DNA of 64,000 bases from Actinomycetota bacterium (GTDB taxonomy: Bacteria > Actinomycetota > Acidimicrobiia > Acidimicrobiales > Ilumatobacteraceae): contig JAUSLV010000016.1 in the NCBI GenBank assembly GCA_030645495.1, positions 62,001 to 126,000 on the forward strand, written 5' to 3'. Below, one piece after another: positions 9,191 to 15,948 of the stretch. A program made the position numbers and the translations under genes. Positions within the stretch are counted from its first letter, which is position 1. Every line of letters starts with the position of its first letter. Below the pieces are notes generated by a model that saw only the letters and a program-made list of their open reading frames with translations, had not been told where the DNA came from and made no database searches.

Positions 9191-9651
9191 GACGCGCTGC
9201 TCGCCACGAGGCGGAATGCGGGAACGGGTGTGCCGGCGCGATCGATCCAGTCGAGCGTGACTCGTGTCCCGATCGCCACGGCGTCGTTCGGCGAGCCCAC
9301 CACGGTGGCGGTGAAGCGCAGCCCGGGCTGCTCGTCGAGTTCGACGGCGACCACCGGGTACGGGGTGGAGTAGTCGACACCGATGGCCGCAGGGCCTTGG
9401 TACAGGAACACCGCCAGGTGGATCGTGCCGTTGCCGGACACCTCGGTGGGCACCACGTCGGTCGACCAGCAGGCCGGGCAGATCGGCTGCGGCGCATGGT
9501 GCCACGTGCTGCACGCTGCACAACGGTTGATCAACAACCGGCGCTCGAGGCGGCCGCGGTAGTGGGCCGCCGAGTCGTGGCTGAGCGGCTGGCCGGGGAA
9601 GCGGCGCACCAGTTCGGCGTCGTCGATCGGTTCGGTGATCAGGTCGGGCAT
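9187..9651 (-). CDS. DUF35 OB-fold zinc-ribbon acyl-CoA-binding partner
   Basis: The 154-aa protein has a rubredoxin-like zinc ribbon with C44-x2-C47 and C58-x2-C61, followed by an OB-fold region VSGNGTIHLAVFLYQG to the C terminus. This is the domain order of DUF35/ChsH2-like proteins that partner thiolase-fold enzymes and bind acyl-CoA. The stop overlaps the thiolase start by four bases. ATG at 9651 is used; a GTG two codons earlier is possible. Together they probably form one complex acting on a beta-hydroxyacyl-CoA or steroid-like CoA ester. Confidence 0.82.
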   Translation of the reverse strand: MPDLITEPIDDAELVRRFPGQPLSHDSAAHYRGRLERRLLINRCAACSTWHHAPQPICPACWSTDVVPTEVSGNGTIHLAVFLYQGPAAIGVDYSTPYPVVAVELDEQPGLRFTATVVGSPNDAVAIGTRVTLDWIDRAGTPVPAFRLVASSAS

Positions 9652-9687
9652 CGGCACTGTCTAGTGCGGAAATGCGCGACCGTGAGC

Positions 9688-9700
9688 GGAATCCCGTTCC
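9688..9700. promoter_or_regulatory. Dyad GGAAT-CCC-GTTCC upstream of amidohydrolase 1
   Basis: This 13-bp dyad lies 31 nt before the amidohydrolase 1 ATG and between divergent genes. It differs by one base from the paired GGAAC-N3-GTTCC dyads upstream of amidohydrolase 3 (14543-14555 and 14566-14578). A shared operator is inferred. Confidence 0.4.
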
Positions 9701-9730
9701 GCCCTCACCCCCTTCACCTGGGTGAACACC

Positions 9731-10873
9731 ATGAGTACAGTCAGCCAGATGACCGACAAAATCTGGGCGAACTCAGCGGATTCGCACTTCCTCGAGCCTG
9801 CCGACCTGTGGCACCAGATCATGCCCAAGGCGCAGGCCGACCGCATGCCGCGCACCGAGATGATCTCCGACTCCGAAGAGCGGGTCACCGTCGACGGCAA
9901 GAGCTTCACCCGGGCGGTGCCGAAGATCTTCACCGCCAAGGGTTCCACCGGCGAGACCATCGCCGAGCTGTCCAGCCGCCCGCCGGGGTCGCGCGACATC
10001 AACTTGCGGATGAAGGATCTCGACCAGGAAGGCATCTGGGCCGAGGTGATGTTCCAGTCGATCGGGCTGTGGTGCTCACTGATCGAAGACCCGCAGCTGA
10101 TCCGCGAAGCAGCGCACGCGGAGAACGAGTGGCTGATGTCCGAGATCGTGCCGGTGGCCCCCAACCGGCTGGTGCCGGCGGCCCTCATGCCGATGCTGCA
10201 GGTCGATGACGCGGTCGCCGAGTGCATCCACGCCGCAGAGATCGGGCTGAAGCTGATCAGCCTGCCCACGGGCAACCCGCCCGGCACCCGCGACTACAAC
10301 GACGACTCGTGGGAGCCGCTGTGGGCCGCTGCCGAGGAGACCGGCATGGTGGTGGCGTTTCACATCGGCACCGACGGTGGCGACCAGGCCGCCCAGTTCC
10401 GTGGGCCCGGCGGCGCGATCCTGAACTACGTGAACACCACCTACGGCGGGCAGTTCGCGGCGATGAAGATGGTCACCAGCGGCGCACTCGAGCGGCACCC
10501 CGGCCTGAAGATCCTGATCGCCGAGGGCGGTGCCACCTGGGTGCCCCAGGTGGGCGACCGGATGAACGAGGCCTACCGCCAGCACTACATGTTCGTGCGC
10601 CCGCAGCTGCAGAAGCAGCCCAAGGAATACCTCTACGGCCAGGTGTACGCGAGCTTCCAGCACGACGAGTCGGCGCCTGCGGCGATGTCGGCGATGGGCT
10701 ACCAGAACGTGATGTTCGGCAGCGACTACCCGCACCTCGAAGGCACCTACGGCCACACGCAGAAGACGCTGCACGAACTGTTCGACGACGTCAGCCCGCA
10801 GGTTCGCGATCGCATCACACTCGGAGCGTTCGAGGAGCTGTTCCCGCACGTGTCGCGTCCGCCGCAAGGCTGA
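9731..10873 (+). CDS. Amidohydrolase-2 family TIM-barrel protein 1
   Basis: The 380-aa protein belongs to the amidohydrolase-related (ACMSD/LigB-like decarboxylase and hydrolase) superfamily. The N-terminal metal motif is DSHFLEP (D17, H19), a D-x-H-x-x-E form, followed by VAFHIGTDGG and then FGSDYPHLEGT with the metal-binding Asp. Members hydrolyse or decarboxylate with one divalent metal. ATG at 9731 is chosen; GTG at 9722 is an alternative and no clear Shine-Dalgarno is seen for either. It diverges from the DUF35/thiolase pair. Two paralogs of the same type sit at 11656 and 14684, so this family was expanded within the cluster. Confidence 0.8.
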   Translation: MSTVSQMTDKIWANSADSHFLEPADLWHQIMPKAQADRMPRTEMISDSEERVTVDGKSFTRAVPKIFTAKGSTGETIAELSSRPPGSRDINLRMKDLDQEGIWAEVMFQSIGLWCSLIEDPQLIREAAHAENEWLMSEIVPVAPNRLVPAALMPMLQVDDAVAECIHAAEIGLKLISLPTGNPPGTRDYNDDSWEPLWAAAEETGMVVAFHIGTDGGDQAAQFRGPGGAILNYVNTTYGGQFAAMKMVTSGALERHPGLKILIAEGGATWVPQVGDRMNEAYRQHYMFVRPQLQKQPKEYLYGQVYASFQHDESAPAAMSAMGYQNVMFGSDYPHLEGTYGHTQKTLHELFDDVSPQVRDRITLGAFEELFPHVSRPPQG

Positions 10874-10898
10874 CCCCGATCCACCGCACTCGTTCGCA

Positions 10899-11501
10899 TC
10901 AGCGCTCGCGGGGTGGAACGCCCAGGGAGCGCAGCACGAACGCCACCGTGGCGTCGATCCGTTCGGCCGTGCTGTGCTGCGGGTGTGCAGTCAGCGCGCC
11001 CGTCATCTCGCCACCGGTGAGCGAGTAGATCAATTCGGTGTCGCGCTCGGCGTCGGCGAACGGGAACTCGCCACTGGCCGCGCCTTGCTCCAGCGCGGCG
11101 CGCAGTGGCGCGGTGAGCATTGCGGTGCTCTCGGCGAGTTCGGCGGGGTACTTGCGGGTCATCGGCTGCTGCGAGCTGAACAGGCGCGCCCGCGCGCTGC
11201 GTCGGGGATCGTCGGCTGCGCCGATGACCGCTGTGATCCAGGCGCGCACCTTGTCGGCGCACGTCGCACCCTCGGCGACGGCGGCCGTGAGGTAGCGCGA
11301 CGAGCGGGCCATCTCGTCGCACATCAGCGCGAGCAGCAACTCGTCCTTGTCGGCGAAGTAGCGGTAGAAGGTGCGGGCCGACACGCCGGCCTCCTTCATC
11401 ACCCGCTCCACCTTGCAGGTCTCGAAGTTCGAGCGCTCGAGCACGCGCCAGGCAGCACCCAGCAGTTGCTGCGCCTCGGCGTCCATCCCCACTCGCGACA
11501 A
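10899..11501 (-). CDS. TetR-family transcriptional regulator
   Basis: The 200-aa protein has the N-terminal HTH typical of TetR regulators (KVERVMKEAGVSARTFYRYF, about residues 30-49) followed by a helical ligand domain of the usual size. It is divergent from amidohydrolase 2 with a 154-bp spacer that holds a TGGTT-GCC-AACCA dyad and a strong promoter, so it probably represses that gene and itself. It ends 26 nt from the end of amidohydrolase 1. The ligand is probably a pathway CoA ester or acid, by context only. Confidence 0.85.
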   Translation of the reverse strand: MSRVGMDAEAQQLLGAAWRVLERSNFETCKVERVMKEAGVSARTFYRYFADKDELLLALMCDEMARSSRYLTAAVAEGATCADKVRAWITAVIGAADDPRRSARARLFSSQQPMTRKYPAELAESTAMLTAPLRAALEQGAASGEFPFADAERDTELIYSLTGGEMTGALTAHPQHSTAERIDATVAFVLRSLGVPPRER

Positions 11502-11561
11502 CCTATTCCTCCGGAGGCGAGAGGGTTCGCACGGACGGTTGGACAGTGCCCGTTGGTGTCA

Positions 11562-11574
11562 TGGTTGCCAACCA
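11562..11574. promoter_or_regulatory. Candidate operator dyad TGGTT-GCC-AACCA
   Basis: This 13-bp inverted repeat lies five bases upstream of the -35 of the amidohydrolase 2 promoter and in the spacer with the divergent TetR gene. Both TetR and the nearby GntR/FCD protein are possible binders; TetR is preferred by position. Confidence 0.45.
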
Positions 11575-11578
11575 CCCC

Positions 11579-11607
11579 TTGTCATGTCGGCCTTCAATAA
11601 GTATAAT
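11579..11607 (+). promoter_or_regulatory. Strong sigma70-type promoter for amidohydrolase 2
   Basis: TTGTCA at 11579-11584 and TATAAT at 11602-11607 are separated by 17 nt, a near-consensus housekeeping promoter. Transcription would begin near 11614, about 42 nt before the ATG. The -10 context AAGTATAATCCG is shared with the CoA-transferase promoter at 7966. Confidence 0.7.
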
Positions 11608-11655
11608 CCGGCAGACAAATGGATGGTCGATCGATCGTCGTTGCTGGAGGATCCC

Positions 11656-12858
11656 ATGGCCGAGTACACCGCGTTCGAGACCTACACCGACTACGGCATC
11701 TTCGACTGCGATCAGCACATCTACGAGCCGATCGACTGCTACACCGGTTGGATCGAGCAGAAGTACGCCGATCGCACGCTGCGCATCGTCGAACGCGACG
11801 GCGAGTCGTTGTTCATGGCGCAAGACCGGCCGATCCAGCTCGACAACAAGGTCGACGAGTGCTACCGCCCGGGCTCGCTGAAAGAGATGCTGAAGACGAT
11901 GAAGTCCGGCGGCGACGGCGGCGGCTACCAGTGGATGTCGATGGACCCGGCGTTCCTCGATCGCGACCTGCGTCTCGCGCAGATGGATCGTCAGCACGTC
12001 GACGCGGCCGTCATGTTCTGCGGGTCGATGGGCCTGTTCGCCGAGCACTTCCTCACCGACGACGAGGTCTACTGGGCCTCCTCGTGGGCCTACCTGCGGT
12101 GGATGGACGAGGTGTGGGGCTTCGGTGCCGACGGGCGCATCTTCACCAGCCCGGTCGTCTCCATGCGCGATCTCACCAAGGTCTGCGAGCAGCTCGACTG
12201 GTTGTTCGAGCGTGGTTGCAAGGCCATCTCCATCTGCCCCGGCCCGGCCTACGGCCGTTCACCGGGCGATCCGTATTTCGACCCGTTCTGGGCGCGGATC
12301 GAAGCGGCCGGCGCGGTGGTCTGCTACCACATCAACGAGGCGCTGCCGGGCTTCAAGGCCAGCCGCTCGCACATGTGGGGCCAAGAGGAATACCCCACCT
12401 TCTACACGCAGTCGGCGTGGCAGTGGGCGTGGGCATACGGCGAGCAGCCGGCGATGGAGACCTTCTCGGCGATGATCTACGACAACCTGTTCGCGCGCTT
12501 CCCCGGCCTGCGCATCCTGTCGGCCGAGCACGGCGCCGAGTGGGTGCCCGGCCTGATGCGCAAGATGGACAAGATGCGCGGCATGGGTCGCAATGGCCCG
12601 TGGATCGGCGGCCAGCTCACCGAGCGCCCCAGCACCATCTTCCAGCGCCACTTCCGTGTGGTGCCGTACTGGGAGGACGACCTGGCCCCGGTGTTCGCGG
12701 CCACGGGCACCGACGTGGTGGTGGGCGGCTCCGACTTCCCGCACTCCGAGGGGCTCGCGTTCCCCACGCAGCTCGTCGATCACCTGGGCATGCTCGACCA
12801 CCAGCAGCAGCGCTTCGTGATGCGCGACAACGCGATGCAGATCTTCGGCCTCGCCTGA
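11656..12858 (+). CDS. Amidohydrolase-2 family TIM-barrel protein 2
   Basis: The 400-aa protein has FDCDQHIYEP with D19 and H21 as the N-terminal metal site, VCYHINEALPG in the barrel, and GGSDFPHSEG carrying the C-terminal Asp. It is a paralog of the proteins at 9731 and 14684. The start ATG is preceded by GGAGG eight bases upstream; earlier in-frame starts would overlap the promoter and are rejected. It is divergent from TetR and convergent with GntR, leaving only seven bases at the 3' end. A metal-dependent hydrolase or decarboxylase of a pathway acid is inferred; there is no direct substrate clue. Confidence 0.82.
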   Translation: MAEYTAFETYTDYGIFDCDQHIYEPIDCYTGWIEQKYADRTLRIVERDGESLFMAQDRPIQLDNKVDECYRPGSLKEMLKTMKSGGDGGGYQWMSMDPAFLDRDLRLAQMDRQHVDAAVMFCGSMGLFAEHFLTDDEVYWASSWAYLRWMDEVWGFGADGRIFTSPVVSMRDLTKVCEQLDWLFERGCKAISICPGPAYGRSPGDPYFDPFWARIEAAGAVVCYHINEALPGFKASRSHMWGQEEYPTFYTQSAWQWAWAYGEQPAMETFSAMIYDNLFARFPGLRILSAEHGAEWVPGLMRKMDKMRGMGRNGPWIGGQLTERPSTIFQRHFRVVPYWEDDLAPVFAATGTDVVVGGSDFPHSEGLAFPTQLVDHLGMLDHQQQRFVMRDNAMQIFGLA

Positions 12859-12865
12859 CGGCTGT

Positions 12866-13648
12866 TCAGTCGAGCAGGTCGAGCACCGTCGTGGCACCCG
12901 GCAATTCCAGCAGGTAGCGGTTCGCCTCCACCAGGTGCTTCATCCACAGCGCGTGTGCACCGTCGGCGTCCTTGGCCTCGATCAGTTCCACGAGGCGGCG
13001 GTGGGCGCGCAGGCCGTGGTGGAACGCCGCGTCGTGCGCGGCACCGTCGGGATCGGTGTCGACGCGCGCGTAGTTGGCGGTGTCGATGATCTGGCGCAGG
13101 ATGCCGTTCAGCAGGTTCATCGTGTGGTTGCCGGCCAGGCGCACCACCAGCGCGTGGAACTCGGTGTGGTGGCGGATCAGGCGCGGTCGGTCGTCGGCGA
13201 GGCCTTCGCCGAACTCGACACTCGCCCACAGTTCCTTCAGGTCGGCGCTGGTGCGCCGTCGGGCCAGCAGCGCGGCACAGGGGGTCTCCACCAAGGTGCG
13301 CGCCTCGTACACGTCGGCCAGGGTGGCACCTTCGTACTCGAGCACCAGCCCGGCGTAGCGAGCAGCGGCCGCGGCACTGGGCGCATGCACGCGCGCACCG
13401 CCGCGGGCACCACGGCGCACGCTGATCAGTTGCTCGGCCTCGAGCACGCGGTAGGCCTCGCGCAAGGTGGGCCGCGACACGCCGAACTCTTCGATCAGCG
13501 CGCCTTCGGCGGGCAGCGAATCGCCCTCGGCGAGTTCGCCGCTGATGATCCGTGCGCGCAGTCGTTGGGCCACCAGCTCGCCGGTTTTCGGCACGCGGAA
13601 CGAAGGCGCTGCATTGCTGCTGGACGCAGACTCGCCGTTCGTGGTCAT
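12866..13648 (-). CDS. GntR-family regulator with FCD domain (FadR subfamily)
   Basis: The 260-aa protein has a winged helix at about residues 22-90 (LPAEGALIEEFGVSRPTLRE and RRGARGGARV) and an FCD ligand domain at about 105-245. The FCD domain has His-rich metal-site motifs, HHTEFHAL with GNH and FHHGLRAH. FCD proteins bind organic acids or acyl-CoA through a metal. It diverges from the SDR at 13707. The 58-bp spacer contains a CAATTG-centred AT-rich stretch (about 13670-13680) that could be its operator. It probably controls the SDR and perhaps the neighbouring catabolic genes. Confidence 0.85.
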   Translation of the reverse strand: MTTNGESASSSNAAPSFRVPKTGELVAQRLRARIISGELAEGDSLPAEGALIEEFGVSRPTLREAYRVLEAEQLISVRRGARGGARVHAPSAAAAARYAGLVLEYEGATLADVYEARTLVETPCAALLARRRTSADLKELWASVEFGEGLADDRPRLIRHHTEFHALVVRLAGNHTMNLLNGILRQIIDTANYARVDTDPDGAAHDAAFHHGLRAHRRLVELIEAKDADGAHALWMKHLVEANRYLLELPGATTVLDLLD

Positions 13649-13706
13649 GGTGCTCTCCTGCCGTACAGTTCAATTGTCTATCGGAAGGCTAGAGGTGATC
13701 GCAGCC

Positions 13707-14531
13707 ATGGTGAGAACTCCGACGCTTGCTGGCCGAGTTGCAGCGGTCACGGGTGCGGGACGCGGCATCGGCCGCGCCCACGCCGTGCACCTGGCGACGC
13801 TGGGGGCGGCGGTAGTGGTGAACGACGTCGGTTCGTCGATGGCCGGTGAGGGCGCCGACGCCTCACCGGCGAACGAGGTGGTGGCCGAGATCATCGCCGG
13901 CGGCGGCCGCGCTGTCGCCAACGGCGACGACGTGAGTTCGTTCGCCGGTGGCGAACGGATCGTGCAGTGCGCGATCGACGCGTTCGGCCGCATCGACATC
14001 CTCGTGAACAACGCCGGCATCGTCAGCGCGGGAACGTTGGCCACCGTCACCGAGGCCGACCTGCTGCGGCTGTTCGCCGTGCATTGCATCGGCTCGATCG
14101 CCACCGCTCGCGCTGCGCTGCCGTTCATGCTGGCCCAGTCGCACGGCCGCATTGTCAACACCGTCTCCGAGGCAGCGCTCGACACGCGCTTCACCGCCGG
14201 CGTCGCCTATGGCGGGGCGAAGGGTGCGGTGTGGGCCGCGACGATCGCGATGGCGGCGGAGGTTGCGGGCACGGGCGTCACGGTCAATGCCATCTCGCCC
14301 GGCGCCCGCACGAGGATGAACGAGGCGATGCTCGCGGCGGCCGGCACCGCTGCGGCGCTCGGCCCCGAGCACATCGCACGGGTGGTGGCGCTGCTGGTGG
14401 CCGACGATGCGGGCGACATCAACGGTGCGGTCGTGCACGCCGCCGGTGGGGCGATCCGCGAGTACCAGGTGGCCCGATCCGGCGACACCGCGCTGGTGGC
14501 TCGTTTGCTCGGTGCCGCGCCCGCAGAATGA
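13707..14531 (+). CDS. SDR-family oxidoreductase
   Basis: The 274-aa protein has the classical SDR loop TGAGRGIGRAHAVHLA, VVVNDVGSS after it (as in peroxisomal MFE-type 3-hydroxyacyl-CoA dehydrogenases), NNAGIV, catalytic Ser in TVSEAAL and Y-G-G-A-K. It probably oxidises a 3-hydroxyacyl-CoA or a hydroxysteroid with NAD(P). The ATG at 13707 is preceded by AGAGGTGA about nine bases upstream; the longer frame extends into the GntR gene and is rejected. The gene is divergent from GntR/FCD and 152 nt upstream of amidohydrolase 3. Confidence 0.82.
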   Translation: MVRTPTLAGRVAAVTGAGRGIGRAHAVHLATLGAAVVVNDVGSSMAGEGADASPANEVVAEIIAGGGRAVANGDDVSSFAGGERIVQCAIDAFGRIDILVNNAGIVSAGTLATVTEADLLRLFAVHCIGSIATARAALPFMLAQSHGRIVNTVSEAALDTRFTAGVAYGGAKGAVWAATIAMAAEVAGTGVTVNAISPGARTRMNEAMLAAAGTAAALGPEHIARVVALLVADDAGDINGAVVHAAGGAIREYQVARSGDTALVARLLGAAPAE

Positions 14532-14542
14532 GGGCTGCAGGC

Positions 14543-14578
14543 GGAACGAGGTTCCTTCGGTGCATGGAACGGCGTTCC
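14543..14578. promoter_or_regulatory. Paired GGAAC-N3-GTTCC dyads
   Basis: Two perfect dyads, GGAAC-GAG-GTTCC at 14543-14555 and GGAAC-GGC-GTTCC at 14566-14578, have centres 23 bp apart, about two helical turns. They lie between the SDR and amidohydrolase 3, 106-141 nt before its ATG. A one-mismatch copy precedes amidohydrolase 1 at 9688. This spacing suits cooperative binding of two dimers. Confidence 0.5.
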
Positions 14579-14595
14579 GGGGCGGTGCCGTGGAG

Positions 14596-14615
14596 CTAGG
14601 GACTTAGTGCCCTAG
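14596..14615. promoter_or_regulatory. Inverted repeat CTAGGG-N8-CCCTAG
   Basis: CTAGGGACTTAGTGCCCTAG is an inverted repeat with 6-bp arms, 69 nt before the amidohydrolase 3 ATG. It matches the actinobacterial DevR/DosR pattern GGACTTnnGnCCCT at all but one fixed base. Whether it is an operator or a short hairpin is undecided. Confidence 0.35.
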
Positions 14616-14683
14616 GGCGAGCTATCGGTGTCCTGATTTGGTCGCTCCACCACGTTGTTCGTTCACCACACAAGGAGTCTCCA

Positions 14684-15814
14684 ATGCGACCGTTCATCCT
14701 CAGCTGCGATGCCCACATCTCCGAGCCCAACGATCTGTTCACCAACGCGATGACGGGCGATCTGGCGCAGTTCGCGCCGAACGCCGTCATCGACGGCAAC
14801 GTTCGCACTACTCGCCTGGGCGAGCGGGTGCTGATGAAGATCCAGGCCGACTTCTTCGCCCACAAGGTGAAGCCCGACGACGTCGACACCGGCCGCAAGG
14901 GTGCACGCGATGTGATGATGCGGCTCAAGGACATGGACCGCGATGGCGTCGATGCTGAGGCGATCTTCCCCAGCCTCGGGCTGATGGTCTCACGCATCGA
15001 GGATGCCGACGCCTCACGCGTCGCCTGCCAGGTGTACAACGACTGGCTGTGGCAGCGCCTCGACGGGTTGCGCAACACGCTGATCCCGGTGGCGATCCTG
15101 CCGAACGTCAACATCCCCGACGCCGTCACCGAACTGAAGCGGGCGATCGGCATCGGGTTCCGCGCGGTGATGATGCCGTGCGCCGTGCTCGATTCGTGCC
15201 CGCAGTACAACGATCCCGAGTGGGACACGCTGTTCGCCGTGGCCGAGGCGCACGAGATCCCGCTGCTGTTCCACACGGCCGTCGGCAAGGTGAACATCCG
15301 TGCGATGCGCGGCCCCGGTGGTGCGGTGTTCAACTACACCCGCCAGATGAGCGATGCGATCGAGGCCACGGCGGCGCTCGTCGCCGGCGGCGTGCTCGAC
15401 CGTCACCCCGGTGCGAAGATCATGTTCCTCGAGTGCGGCGCCGGCTGGCTGCTGTCGCTGGGCCAGCGGATGGACGAGTCGTACTTCAACCACGGCCCGT
15501 CGGTGCTGCCCAAGCTGAGCCGCAAGCCCAGCGACATCGTGCGCGATCAGGTGATCTGCTCGTTCCAGAACGACCCCGGGTTCATCTACACGCTGAAGGA
15601 GATGCCGGCGCAGGCGTTCGTGTACGCCACCGACTATCCGCACAGCGAGGGCACGTTCCCGTTCTCGCGCGAGATCGTCGATCAGTTCATGGCGATGCCC
15701 GACGGCACCGACGAGCAGAAGCGCGAGATCCTCGGCCTGAACGCGGCTCGCCTGTTCAAGACCACCCCCGAGCTGGTGGCGCAAGAGAAGCAGGCCGCGC
15801 TGGCCAGCGCCTGA
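14684..15814 (+). CDS. Amidohydrolase-2 family TIM-barrel protein 3
   Basis: The 376-aa protein has SCDAHISEP (D9, H11) at its N terminus, LLFHTAVGKV in the middle and YATDYPHSEGT near the end. It has the same D-x-H, H, D metal pattern as the paralogs at 9731 and 11656. AAGGAG lies nine bases before the ATG, giving a confident start. Upstream are the paired GGAAC dyads and the DevR-like inverted repeat. Downstream is a strong hairpin, then the P450. A metal-dependent hydrolase or non-oxidative decarboxylase role is inferred from the family. Confidence 0.83.
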   Translation: MRPFILSCDAHISEPNDLFTNAMTGDLAQFAPNAVIDGNVRTTRLGERVLMKIQADFFAHKVKPDDVDTGRKGARDVMMRLKDMDRDGVDAEAIFPSLGLMVSRIEDADASRVACQVYNDWLWQRLDGLRNTLIPVAILPNVNIPDAVTELKRAIGIGFRAVMMPCAVLDSCPQYNDPEWDTLFAVAEAHEIPLLFHTAVGKVNIRAMRGPGGAVFNYTRQMSDAIEATAALVAGGVLDRHPGAKIMFLECGAGWLLSLGQRMDESYFNHGPSVLPKLSRKPSDIVRDQVICSFQNDPGFIYTLKEMPAQAFVYATDYPHSEGTFPFSREIVDQFMAMPDGTDEQKREILGLNAARLFKTTPELVAQEKQAALASA

Positions 15815-15821
15815 CAACCGT

Positions 15822-15870
15822 GTTCCCGAGGGTACCAACGCCGCCTAGCGGCGGCGGAACCCTCGGGAAC
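15822..15870 (+). terminator. Nested hairpin after amidohydrolase 3
   Basis: Perfect 12-bp arms GTTCCCGAGGGT (15822-15833) and ACCCTCGGGAAC (15859-15870) enclose a second GC-rich foldback. It starts eight bases after the stop. No U-tract follows, so termination is inferred. Confidence 0.55.
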
Positions 15871-15948
15871 GGGTGGCGCAGTTGGACTCGGGCCGGCCTG
15901 CGGCCGCGTGCGCGACACTTCGTGTGATCAACGATCCAAGGAGTGACG

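Noticed and set aside
5696-9521. Very long open frames opposite the CoA-transferase and thiolase (765 and over 1100 codons)
   Set aside because: They are antisense or other-frame shadows caused by high GC. They are rich in Arg/His/Gly/Pro without motifs, while the annotated frames contain clear domain signatures.
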